From assembly GCA_051294375.1 (NCBI GenBank), contig CM119268.1:12593770-12657769 (forward strand): DNA of 64,000 nt, in the 5' to 3' direction. Under the pieces are notes generated by a model. That model saw only the letters and a list, made by a program, of their open reading frames with translations. It was not told the DNA's origin and did not search any database. The translations under genes and the position numbers were made by a program. Shown one piece after another: positions 1 through 11,300 of the stretch. Positions within the stretch are counted from its first letter, which is position 1; each line of letters opens with the position of its first letter. The stretch is from Paraspadella gotoi (taxonomy: Eukaryota; Chaetognatha).

Positions 1-360
1 TATCAATTTTTTTTATAGATTCTGATAGAGCTTTAAAAGTAAGATAAAGGTTATTAATACAACTTTTTAAATTTTTTGTTTTATTAATGAAAAATTTTTA
101 AAAATAAAATTCAGCCAATAATGATGATGATGATGATTTTTTAAGGTTTTTCTATTTTATTAAAAGCTTCAGTGCAATAACCCAATGAACTAATTCAAAA
201 AGTTACATTGAAAATCGATTTAGTAGTAGAAGGAAAAAAGAAATTTTTTTGAGAGAACTAGAAGTTATAAAAAGTGTTCAATTTTGGCCCGCCTTACTAG
301 ATATATTGCATGTGATTAAACAATGTTATCGGAATAATTTTCTCTAATTTTTATCTTGGA
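1..360. other. AT-rich DNA, nothing recognised
   Basis: Contains a short (ATG)n run at 120-136; no gene or repeat boundary identified. Confidence 0.5.
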
Positions 361-525
361 CTCTCTCTCTTTCTTTCTCTCTCTCTCTCTCTCTCTCTTT
401 GCATTGCAACGATCCTTATGCTCATTTTTCTGCTTTCTCTCTCTCTTTCTCTCTTTGCAATTGCGACGATCCTTATGCTCATTTTTCCTGCGCTCTCTCT
501 CTCTCTCTCTCTCTCTCTTTTGCAA
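361..525. repeat. (TC)n tracts interleaved with GCAACGATCCTTATGCTCAT
   Basis: Three (TC)n runs, each followed by a GCGACGATCCTTATGCTCAT word; the word is the complement of the ATAAGGATCGTCGCAAT repeat elsewhere. Confidence 0.75.
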
Positions 526-556
526 TTGCGACGATTCTTATGCTTTTAGGATTTTT

Positions 557-630
557 TAACTTGCATCATTTTTCTGCTTGCATCATTTTTTCAACTTGCA
601 TAATTTTTTAATTGCATCATTTTTTCACAT
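557..630. repeat. Short array of the same minisatellite unit
   Basis: Four units of TTGCATCATTTTTT / AACTTGCATAATTTTTT, in opposite orientation to 13741-14605. Confidence 0.6.
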
Positions 631-689
631 TAATTATTAATTAATTAAACATTTATTAGTAATCATAAATTAGTAATCATAAATAATAA

Positions 690-1440
690 AGATTCAAGTA
701 AATGTGACTTATGTTTTTTCCATTTAAACTCATTTCCACTGGCACAATTCCGTCAAAACTTATATCTAGCTTCTTCACACACTTTCCTACCCGCTCACAA
801 AATTTAATCTCAATCTATTATGGGTTAAAATAAGTAAAAAGATTCAAGTAAATGTGACTCATATTCTTTTCATTTAAACTCATTTCCACTCGTACGTTTC
901 CAACAAAACTTTATATCAAGCATCGTTACACATTTTTCTACCCACACAAAAAATTTGAACTCTATCTATCCATCCAATTATGATTAATTAGAGAACTTAT
1001 TAGTTCAAATAAGTAAAAATTTTTAGTAAATGCGACTTATGTTTTTTCCACTTAAACTCATTTTTACTCACACGATTCCGTCAAAACTTTATATCCAGCT
1101 TTATCACACACTTTCCTACCCACACACAAAATTTCATTCCAATCCAACCAGCCAATCACGAGTTATTAGAGCTTTTTGCTAAGGTGGGACGATGACGGAT
1201 TGATTGACTGATTAATTAATTATTGATTAATTAATTGACTAATTGAATAATTAACTGATTATTTAATTTATTAATACATCCTGCATATACATTTAATATA
1301 AAAGGAAAAAGAATCATAATCAATTAGTGAAACAGGTTTTTTGTTTTTTTCCATTTAAACTCATTTCACTCAAAAGATTCCATCGAAACTTGGTTTCCTG
1401 TTCAATCACACACTTTTCTACTCACATACAAAATTCCAGG
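690..1440 (+). repeat. Dispersed repeat with TTTCCATTTAAACTCATTTC core
   Basis: Units of about 140-170 bp recur at 700, 855, 1030, 1340, 1815, 25165, 25480, 25640 and 34880: TTTCCATTTAAACTCATTTC, GATTCCGTCGAAACTTTATA, CACACTTTCCTACCC, ATTTCATTC..CAATCACGAG, then GGTGGGACGGA and a run of ATTAATTAATTGACTAATTG. Class unknown. Confidence 0.6.
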
Positions 1441-1467
1441 TCAATCGATAATTAAGTGGTAATAAGC

Positions 1468-1743
1468 TAACTTGGTCAACTTGCATAATTTAATCAACTT
1501 GCATAATTTGGTCAACTGACATAATTTGGTTAACTGACATAATTTGGTCAACTGACATAATGATCAATTAAGATAATTGGTCACAACCGCATAATTTGGT
1601 CAACTGGCATAATTTTATCAACTGCCTAATTTGGTCAACTTGCAGAACTTGATCAACTTGCAGAATTTGGTCAACTGGCCATAATTTGGTCAACTTTAAG
1701 AATTTGGTCAACTGGCATATTTTTGTCAATTGGCATAATTTGG

Positions 1744-1748
<5 letters not shown>
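1468..1748. repeat. Minisatellite, about 18-bp unit
   Basis: About 16 units of AATTTGGTCAACTGRCAT with substitutions, ending in (CAAT)n and (GA)n. The AACTTGCATAATTT core is that of the 13.7 kb array in reverse complement. Confidence 0.85.
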
Positions 1749-1774
<26 letters not shown>

Positions 1775-1919
1775 GAGAGAGATAGAGAGAGAGAAACTTT
1801 AAAAAATTCACAATAAATGTGTCTTTTGGTTTTCTTAATTTGAACTCTTTTCACTCCTACGATTCCATCAAAAAATTTATATCCAGCTTTATCACATACT
1901 TTCCTACCCACGAAGAGAG

Positions 1920-2540
1920 GAGAGAAGAGGAGAGAGAGAGAAAGAAGCCAAATCGTTTTCGGACGAATCAGCAGAAGCAGCAGGAGAAAACTTATTCATT
2001 GTCAAATAAACTGATCAGCAGACGCAGCCCCTGAAGAAAAAAAAAAAGAGAAAGAAAGAGAGAGAAGCTTAATCGTTTTTGGACGAATCAGCAGCGGCAG
2101 CAGCAGAGGCAGCCAGAAAAAAAGAAAGAAATCAAAAGGCAGCAGCAGAAGCAGTAGGAGAAAAGAGAGAAAAAGAAAAAGCCCCCTGCTAAGCCCAAAT
2201 CGTTTTCGAATCAGCAAAAGCAGCTGCCGACTCTTTTTTTCTATGAATGGGGAAAAGAGAGAGAGAGAGAAAGCTACGTATAATTCAAAGAGAAAAAAGA
2301 GAGAAAAGGAGACGTAAAATAAAGGAAATTTGTTTGTTTTGATAAAACGTAAACAAAACATTTAATAACTGTCCTCACCCAATTTCAAGGACCTCGATGA
2401 TGAAAAGCTGTATATTAATTTTCAGCTTCATACACCCAAATTTAATCCAAAAAAAGGCGATCGATAAGTTGGAACGCCGACGACGACGACTACGCCACTT
2501 ATGCGTAAAAGCGTTACGCTTTGCGTTTGCGACGATAAAA
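1920..2540 (+). repeat. CAG/GA-rich dispersed repeat (poly-Q/E-like)
   Basis: AAATCGTTTTCGGACGAATC, CAGCAGCAGAAGCAG, AAAAGAAAGAAATC, GATAAAACGTAAACAAAAC and GCTGTATATAAATTTTCAGC in fixed order, ending GACGACGACG and GCGACGATAAAA. The same order recurs at 27170-27640, 27945-28205 plus 29690-29870, and 55440-55669 plus 56361-56700. Its order and ends suggest a mobile repeat rather than exons; frames are open only by composition. Confidence 0.65.
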
Positions 2541-2897
2541 AATTTGACATTATATAGCAATATAATGATTTTAATTAACGAATTACTCATGTTTCGGATC
2601 ATTTTTGTAAAAATATATTTTAACATAATAACTATTACCAATAATGGATTCGTTTAATGCTGTTCCATTTAAAATTTAAATTTGGTCGGCTACCGCTACC
2701 TCAGATCGAATTCCTTAAAAATAAAGATTTGCTGAAAACATCCCATAGGTATAGCCAATCGATTTTACCCAAGATTCTCTCTCTCTCTCTCTCTCTTTCA
2801 TATTGTTTTCACTATTTTAAAAATACTACTCTATAATCTATATTATGAAGCAATTAAATACTCTCTCTTCAGAATCGACAATTTCGACAAAACTGAC

Positions 2898-3070
2898 CAG
2901 GCCGGTGGGGGGTCATCCTTCCAGGGGCCATCTGAGGTCCTCCAGGGGCGATGGGAGTACCATGAGTGGAAGATGGCTGACCCCCCCCAAAGGGGGGTCG
3001 CTGAGGAAAACCACTGCCACCACCTCCTGCTCCGCTTGTGGCGCCGTGCGGCGAGAATGTTGAGGAAGAA
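2898..3070 (-). CDS. Possible Gly/Pro-rich exon of an unidentified gene
   Basis: GC-rich island of 173 bp in AT-rich DNA. The minus-strand frame reads SSSTFSPHGATSGAGGGGSG, then FPQRPPFGGGQPSSTHGTPI and GGPQMAPGRMTPHRPG, with a possible acceptor CACAAG and donor CCTG|GTCAGT. Low-complexity Gly/Pro sequence of this kind occurs near the N-termini of several nuclear proteins; PGRMTP recalls SMARCD proteins, but that is weak. No partner exon lies in the window, and the rest of the gene would be to the left. Confidence 0.3.
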
Positions 3071-3345
3071 CTTGTGGTTTGCATTTTTTATTTGATTGGT
3101 TAACAAAAAACGCTAATTCTTTATGACGAAATATTTAAAAACTAAAGTTTCATTTCGATTCAGACGATTCAAAGTCAGTAAAAGGCAAATTTAATTCTGC
3201 GACAAAAATTCATATCAGAGACAAGGAAAAAAAAATAAAAACTTTAATAAGAGAAAAAATAATCAACGGAGACAAGTCGAACTGAATTTTGCCATTCGTC
3301 TTAACAGGTTCGATATGCAATCAAGCTAAGAAGCTACATCCAATA

Positions 3346-4764
3346 CAGAAGGCTTCGTATTATAAAATGAGGTACCCCTTTTTTGTGACCCAAATCTATT
3401 CCCACCAAACTACCAGATGGAATTTCATGAAATTTTACATTTACAATTCTAATGACGAGGCCAATTTTGTCAATTTTGTCAATTTTGTCAACCACTGACA
3501 AGAGATAAAGGGCCAAAAAAAAGCAAAAAAAATTGTTTTTATTTTTTAAAATTTTTTAGGAGCATCAGGTGCATTATTAACATTTTAAACATATAAAAAA
3601 TATTTTAGAACTAAAATTGATAAATTTTCAATAATTAAGCATTGTTTGAAGAGGCATGGTTCATCCTTTTACTTCCAATTTTCTCAAATTATTCCAATTC
3701 TGACTCAAACTGAAAATTAAGGTAAACTGATATTTTTGTGGTAATAAATACGTTTTTGTGGAAGAATAAACGTCTATTAGACACATTTTTTTTCCGCTGA
3801 AAATTGTCATAGACATAGAGTTATGAAAAAGGTATCATTCTTTTCGTATTTTATGTATAAATGTATTTTTTATACATTTTTTTTTAATATCTCGCCTTTC
3901 CCAGAAGCGTTAAAGTTTTTGATTTTGATTTTCAGCAATTTCCGTGGTTTTTCAGAAAAATTTTTTAGATAATTACAAAAATAATGATAAAATTTGTATT
4001 ATCTGTTTTACTCTGTTATCTGAAATATTTAATCGTAATTTAAATAACCTCAAACCGTTATTGGGAATTTTTAGAAATATATTAAAACCGGAAGATTCAA
4101 ATACTTTTAATTGCTAAGTAAAATTGCTAAGTAAAAGTCTATGCAACTATTCAAAACAAAAATAATGAAAAAATCTGAAAAAAGTTTTTGACTATTTTTA
4201 GCCGCATGGGTGACCCCTTCGGGGCCCCATATCTCTGGTCAGGGGTCAAATATTGTAATTCGCCTCTATAGTTCTATTTGTATTCACATAGGGATTGCTC
4301 ATTCTAAATTTCAATAAATTTGGCTTAGTAGTTTTTTCGGAACGTGTTCTGGTTACAAAAAATGGGTACTGTGTACGAACAATTACAGCACGCAACCTCG
4401 GTCAAACCATTTGACCTTACTTCAACCTTACCCTCGATTGTATTACTCTTCCCCTTATGGTCAAACTTTGACCCTGTAAATATCCATTGTTATAGACTTA
4501 GCATCTGAGCTTTTAACTGTTAGTGTTATTAACCAAGTTTCAGAGTAAGAATGATTTATTCTTTAACATGGTTAATAACAATAACAGTTAAAAGCTCAGG
4601 TGCTAAGTCTATAACAATGGATATTTACAGGGTCAAAGTTTGACCATAAGGGGAAGAGCAATACAATCGAGGGTAAGGTTGAAGTAAGGTCAAATGGTTT
4701 GACCAAGTTTCCGTGTTGTAATTGTTCGTCCACAGTACCCCATTTTATAATGTGAAGCCTTCTG
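3346..4764. mobile_element. TA-flanked MITE, copy 1 (with nested element)
   Basis: Terminal inverted repeats CAGAAGGCTTCRTATTATAA with TA on both sides, then GGTACCCCTTTTTTGTGACC, the signature of this family. TA duplications are typical of Tc1/mariner-type elements. It lies directly beyond the ST7 3' UTR and is split by the 367 bp element at 4369-4735. Confidence 0.7.
4369..4735. mobile_element. Fold-back nested in MITE copy 1, TA duplication
   Basis: Nearly perfect palindrome: CTGTGTACGAACAATTACA at 4369 and its complement ending at 4735, with TA on each side inside the host's GGTACC. The centre is near 4545. It is essentially all inverted repeat, so no coding room. Confidence 0.7.
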
Positions 4765-4785
4765 TATAGGACAAACAAGTCAATT

Positions 4786-4791
4786 TTATTC
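4786..4791 (-). terminator. Candidate ST7 polyadenylation signal (AATAAA)
   Basis: A canonical AATAAA lies about 315 nt downstream of the ST7 stop codon and about 20 nt before the edge of a MITE (ends 4764). It would give a 3' UTR of roughly 330-340 nt. The call rests on the hexamer and its position only. Confidence 0.45.
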
Positions 4792-5105
4792 ATATTACTA
4801 TTTCCAAGTACCTCACTTTAGATCGCTCCCTCATCATTTTCATTACTACATCAAGAAATTTAAAAAGAAAACTGGAGGAAGAGCTGGAGCAGGAAAAAAT
4901 GCCGAAAACCGGATTTGTTGTCGTAAGAGGCACTGAAGGGCGTTGTATTAATCTGAATTGAAGGTAGCTGCAGTGGGGAGAGATCAAGTGTGGTGCATGA
5001 GATTGGAGCGAGTACAGAGCTTCAGAGTAAAATGGTGAACGTGCTGGAGGAGAATAACGGAGAGGATATGCAGAAGAGAGAGTGAGAGCAGCGAAGGTGA
5101 AAAGG

Positions 5106-5309
5106 CTACACCCTCGTAAGATGATGCATCAGATTAGAGACGAAAACTTCCTCCACGCGATCAAAAACGTAAGCGACGGGAGAGAAGAGCCACGACAGCA
5201 TCGTCTTCGCCGCGAACCCCATCGGCTCTGGGAACTGATGGGTGAGCAGCGCCAGCAACGCCGTGCAGCTGCAGAGTCCCGCCGTGAAGAGGATGAAAAA
5301 GGGAAGCTC
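5106..5309 (-). CDS. ST7: ST7 terminal coding exon 8
   Basis: Begins [20 protein letters not shown], the conserved last membrane segment, then [11 protein letters not shown]. The C-terminus after this diverges from vertebrates and stops at TAG (5106-5108). The acceptor is TGTTCAG. Confidence 0.93.
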   Translation of the reverse strand, partial: ELPFFILFTAGLCSCTALLALLTHQFPEPMGFAAKTMLSWLFSPVAYVFDRVEEVFVSNLMHHLTRV

Positions 5310-8300
5310 CTGAACAGGATGGTGCCGGAATAAGTTAATAAGTTACACAATGAGGGCTTAAGAAAACCATTACTTTTTGAGGATAAACTGATACGTCGTG
5401 AAAGAGAGGAAGTAACTCTCGGTCGGCGCTTTCCGTGCATGTCGGATAAGGGTAGAAGAGGTGGCCCTAATTCGTCAAATAAAAATATTTTATTTTTATC
5501 TCAAATCTCAAACAATTTCCAGGGTTGAGATTTAATTCGCCCTACTTTTTCCAAGGGCGCGGGGATGATTCGAAAGGTTCCCTCCCAGGTGCAGTGAAGG
5601 AGGTTAAGTGCCCCGTCCACGCGCTTCCAGTGGGATAAGTGGAAGAAGGCGTAGGAGATGGCCTCCGAGTCTCCGCGCTTGAGAATGTGTTCGGGAGGAA
5701 AGATCATAGACTTCATCTCAAGCAGGTATCTAAAAATTAAAAAGAAAAATACTTTTTACAGTTAATCCTCGTTTTTTAGTTTCGCCGGTATGTCTGTTCA
5801 TTAGTTTATCCCACTTACGTTTTAAATGCTTATGAATTGAAAAATATTGCATCAATTGATAGGGTATTGCACAAAAACTTTTAAAATACTAATTTTCTTC
5901 TTTCGATGGTTTTAAAACTTAAATTAAAAATAAAAAAATATTAGTCCTATAAAGCCTTTGTTCAATGAGGCTTAAACCTAAAATTGTAGCTTTGTACAGT
6001 AAAAAAAAATTGGAATTTAGTAAAAAATACTTTATAATACAAAAATAAAATAATAAATTATATAAATATTAGACCTTTCCATATATGAAAAGTTTTGAAA
6101 TCAAAAAACGAGTATTTTGTAAAAGGTGCCCATACATCATATGAATTTTTTGAAATTTTTTTTTCAAAAAAAAATTTACAGTAAATGCTGCAACTTTTGA
6201 AAAAATGAAAAAAAATGGTAAAAAATGGACTTTTGCTAAATATCTTTTAAAAGCTTTATTGCTAGAGGACGAAAACCCAAACTATCTTAAGAGCATTATA
6301 AATTAAGTGAATTTTTTACTAAGTAAATTGTTTTTAAACCTATGGTAATGGGGCAATTTTTGATAAAATTTTTAAAAAATGATATTTTTAATAATGTTTG
6401 AGAAATATTTTGTAAAAAAAATTATGGCGAATTGAAAAAAGAAATAATTGCCTTTGTTTTGCTGAAAGAATTTTTAAAAAAGGATTATCGGTTAAAAAGT
6501 TATAATTTTTTAAAATTTAAAAAAAATCATTTTTTAATAATTATTTTTATTTAATAGGTTTGAACTAGGCTAATGGGAAAAAGGGAATGCACTTTTTTCA
6601 AAGAGTAAAAAAAATATAAATTCTGATTTGACAATGGGTAACTTTAATATTTTGTCTTACCAGGTCATTAAAGTTTTTTTAATTTTTATCATTTTATAAT
6701 GGAATTATGACTTTTAATTAGTTTTTTTAATTTTTTTTTCTATAATATAATAAAGAAAAAGAAAAATTGACCTAAAAAAACGATTAAATTTGAATTAAAA
6801 TATGATAAAATGAAGACAAAAAGAGTAAAATTAAATATTGAAAGTTAAACAACCTGAGAAAAAAAAGAAGTGCTTGCTGCTTGCCGATCGGAAAAAAAGG
6901 TATAGCGTGCCAAAGAAAAAAATAGTTATCTATTTTTTTTGCTTATCTATTTTCATAATTATCAGTTAATGAGTTAAGTCCTATTGGTAATAGTCGATTT
7001 AGTTTTGGAAAATAATATAATTTAATTTATCTTTGATATTTTATCCATTTCATATCTTTTATAGTTGTGAATTATCAACAAGTCGATCTAATTCTTAATT
7101 AATCAAGGCAAGCTTAACTATATTTTTCCAAGTCTTTTAAACAAACCTTTTGATTAAGCAATATATTTAAAACACAAATTATAATTCAACTCAGTTCTGG
7201 AGAACCAGCTTGACAAAGGTAATTTATGAAAAAAAAATAGAATAACTAGTTTACTTTCTTTTGCACTCTAGATGATGATTTTTTTTTTCTCGATCGGTAA
7301 GCAGCAAGCAACTCTTCTCTCAGTTGCTTAACTTTCATTAATTTTACTCTTTTTGCCTCATTTTATCAATTTTTAATCATTTAATCGCTTTTGCCTGTTA
7401 GTAATATTTTAATTAGCCTCCAATTTAGTAATTAACTTTTCTTCAAATTTTGTCTCTCTAAACTTTCTTAGCTCCAAAGTTTAATATTTTGTTGATTCAC
7501 AGAGCTCGGCTCCTATTTTGTAAACATTTAGTGAATTAGATAAACAAAGGAAGAGAGACGTGAAGGAGGCAGAGAATTAACTACATTCCATTTTTAGATC
7601 TCAAGGGATTAAGACGTAATATTTCTATTACTGTTTAATTTCATATTACAACTTTGGCAAATCTACAATTATTTCAGGTAACTTCAAAAACTAATTAGAC
7701 AGACTATGCATAGTTCAGCTCTCTATCCATCATCTTTTGAGGGCCCCAGGTCACGTTACCAACATGTCAATTTTCTTTTTCTTTTATATAGAAAAAAAAA
7801 TAAAAAAACTACCTCATTTAAAAGTTATAATTCTATTATAAAATGATAAAAATTTTAAAAAAACTTTAATGACCTGGGGAGACAAAATATTAATAATATT
7901 TTTCCCTTTAGCCTAGTTCAAACCTATTAAATAAAAATAATTATTAAGGAACGTATTTTTTTGTAAATTTAAAAAATATTATAAGCTTTTTAAACCGGAT
8001 AATCTTTTTTTAAAAAATCTATTCAGCAAAAACAAAGGCAATTATTTCTTTATTCAGATTTCGCCGTAATTTTTTTAACAAAAGTATTTCAACAAACATT
8101 GTTAGGAAAACAGTTTTTGTTTGACAAGACGATTTTATTTGACATCATAGCAATTTTAGTCGACATGTTTCGGCTCTTTCATTTAGAGCCTTGCAAGCAT
8201 GAATGAAAGGCTCTAATGAACAGAGCTGAAACATGTCTGACAAAATTGTGTCAAGTAAATCGTTGTCAAAACAAAACTGTTTTTCCTAATACCGTCTCAT

Positions 8301-11300
8301 ACGGACATTAATCAACGAAAAGACGAGTATATACATAATTGTCTACAAACATCGTTAAAAATATTATTTTTTAAAAATTTTAAACATCAAAATTATTTAA
8401 AACCTAAGTTGTAGTTCATTCAAATACGCGATGTTGCCGGCGATTTCACGCACGAGTCGCAGGTGGGTTCTAGTTGGTTGGCGGACTTCGCCCATGGCGA
8501 TATCGCCAGGTGCTTTGCGATGTCGCCAGTCACCTCTTCATCTTTTGCGAACCTCTCGTCGGCCAGTGATAAAAGTAGCGAATGCTATTATAGAAAACGG
8601 CAAGTTCTAAGCTGTTTGAGCGGGGATTGATACACGTTTCGTGATCCTTGTTATCAGGCTCTCTCGGGTTCCAAACCGTCTTAACCACTTATAACCAAAC
8701 CTCAGGAGCCGTTCAAGTGTGGGCTTGTTGTTTTCTCTGTGCCTCTCCCGTCTACTGACCCTGTAACACTGGGCCTGGGCCTCGTTGATCCGTGACTATA
8801 CTCCTATGCCTCAACCCTAAACCACTAACCGCCTTGGATGTCATCAACGTGGTCGTTACTGGTGTAGGTGGGGCCTCCTCACCACCAACCTCTCTAGTGC
8901 GTCCCTCTAAATCCAAGCCTTCCGTTCAACTCTTTGTGCCTCTCGCCTAGTCAACCGCAGGCCAAGGCCTCCCTAGTACATTTCCGTGCCTTTCATACGC
9001 CCTAGACCTGCTCGCTTCGCAATGCGCATCACATCAACGGGCCCCTCCCCCAACGGAACCTATACGGGTACCGCATTCTTAAACTGAAAGCCTTCCCGTG
9101 CAAGAGTCTGGGCTTGGCCTTAAGCTCCATGCCATCTCCTAACCCTAAACTCCTAGGCCCAGGCCTCACGCCGTACTTGTCCGTGCGCTCAACTGCCCTA
9201 ACTGATATACCGCTTCGATGCTCAAGCCATGGGTCCCTCCGCAACCTGGACCCTAGAACCAAGTGGCTTTGACAGCCTCCCGTTGCAATCTTGCCGTCTC
9301 CATGCCTGCTCCCTATGTATTTCTGTTACCTAACAAGACTTGTCAGTTGCCCGGCCTCGCGTACAGTCTCGTCCTGTTGTGTCTAAACACTTCATCTTCT
9401 GGCGTGGCCATAATTGCCTTCGATATAGTGTATTGTACTCCTTGCGATGGTGTCCTTCGGTCTCTTTCGATCGAGGCGGCTACCCAACTCGGAGCTAACG
9501 CCTGTAGGAACCGGGCACGCAGGCCCTGCGCCCGTATATTCTATCATCCCGTGAGCGCCTTCTGATCTCTAGACTCGCTTAGATTAGCGTCGAGTATACT
9601 ATTTACCGTGTCACTGGTTGTGGGGGGCTCATCTTCTGTCCTTTAGATAATCTCTCATGACGCCTTAACCTGGCTATGAAACGGGCCTCAGGCCTGTTGC
9701 GGCGTGGACGTGATGCTAGTAGGCTGTGTCGGTTTTGCCTTGTGCATAGTTTTTATTGGCTGTGCTTGTGCTTTATCTGGAATCCCTAAATGTCCCTGCG
9801 CCAGTACCTTTCCCTAAGCCTAACCCCTACACGTCGGGTCTCGTTGTGGTTTTTGTGTCGGCTGATCAACAACACCCTCCCTGTAGCCTCACGCTATCCG
9901 TTAAATTGACATGTAGATACATGTAAGCCTAAAATAACATTAAGCTTAACTCAACCTAACCTAAACTACGAATGTCCTTAACCCTAACTACTGAACCCTT
10001 AACCCTAAATACTCAACCCTAACCCTATACTTACTCAATCCCTAACCCTAACTACTTTACGCACTACAAAACCCTAACGCCTAAACCAACTCAACCCTAA
10101 CCCTAATCTGAGTTTAGTTTAGGCGAAATCCGCATAACTAGATGCACGCTAGATGTAGTTCACAGCCTAAATCGCCAATGGCGAGGGGCGTCATGGGCTA
10201 AGTTGCGATTTGGCGATTTCGCACTGAACTACATTCTAGCGTTCTAGTTATGGCGATTTCGCCTAAACTAAACTCAGATTTAGGGTTAGGGTTGAGTTTG
10301 GTTTAGGTTAGGGTTGAGTTGGTAGTAGTTAGGGTTAGGGTTGAGTAGTTTAGGGTTAGGGTTGAGTAGTTTAGGGTTAGGTTGAGTTAAGTTAAGTTTA
10401 TTTTAGGCTTATTATTAATGTCAATTTTAGGGATAGGGGTAGGGAGGGTGTTGTTGATGACAAGAGGCCCGCGTTAGGGTTAGGCTTAGGGAAGGTACTG
10501 GCGAGGGACATTAGGGATTAGGGTTGAGGCACGGAGATGTACGCGAGGCCTGGGCCCGGTTTAGGTTTGGGAGAGAGGCCCGTGGGTTATATATCGAAGG
10601 CAATTAGGGTTGGGTTGAGGTACGGAGATGTAGCGGAGGCCTGGGCCCGGTTTAGGGTTGGGAGAGAGGCCTGTGGGTTATATATCGAAGGCAATTAGGG
10701 TTAGGGTTGAGGTACGGAGATGTACGGGAGCCGGGCTGGTTTAGGGTTAGGAGAGAGGCATGGAGTTGAAGGGAGGCTTGGTTTAGGGTTAGGGTTCGCG
10801 GGAAGGACCCATGGTTGATGCATCGAAGGCGGTTAGGGTTAGGGTTGAGGCACGGAGATGTACGGGAGGCTGGGCCTGGGTTAGGGTTAGGGGAGAGGCA
10901 TGGAGTTGAACGGGAGGCTTAGTTTAGGGTTAGGGTGGGGGAGGGGCCCGTGGTGTATGCATCGAAGGCGTTAGGCGTTAGGGGTTGAGGCACGGAGATG
11001 TACGGGAGGCCCCGACCTGGGTTAGGGTTAGGGGAGAGGCACAGAGTTGAACGAAGGATTGGTTTAGGGTTAGGGTTGGGAGAGGAGCCTGAAGGTGATG
11101 TTCATCCCCGTGTTAGCTGCGCTTTTCATTATATTCGCTACTTTTATCACTGGCGAGGTCGCCAGTGGGGGGACTGGTGACATCGCCAAAGCCCTGGCGA
11201 TATCGCCATGGCGAAGTCGCCAACCAACTAGAACCATAGGTTTTAAAAAAAATTTTCCTTAGTAAAAAACTAATTTAATTTATAATGCGAGGTATGTAAC

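Larger units (their letters stand above)
8430..11222. repeat. GGCGATATCGCC palindrome family
   Basis: Short palindromes GGCGATATCGCC, GGCGACTTCGCC, GGCGATTTCGCC and related words cluster at 8445-8545, 10160-10262 and 11150-11222, marking both ends and the middle of the telomere-type core. GC content is far above the surroundings. Confidence 0.6.

Noticed and set aside
316-611. Open frames in (TC)n sequence
   Set aside because: Low-complexity Ser/Leu/Arg/Glu repeats read from microsatellites in every frame; no gene signal.
4861-4968. Plus-strand frame reading LEEELEQEKMPKTGFVVVRG
   Set aside because: Antisense to the ST7 3' UTR with no start context, homologue or neighbouring exon seen.
5129-5440. 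103-codon minus-strand frame over ST7 exons 7-8
   Set aside because: It reads through an intron in the wrong frame; the conserved ST7 frame is another one.
9029-9565. Two open frames of 77 and 100 codons in the GC-rich region
   Set aside because: They lie in the arm of the telomere-type fold-back; GC content lengthens chance frames and no motif is seen.
9958-11095. True chromosome end
   Set aside because: ST7 exons on both sides are spliced together in phase, so the telomere-type repeats are interstitial.
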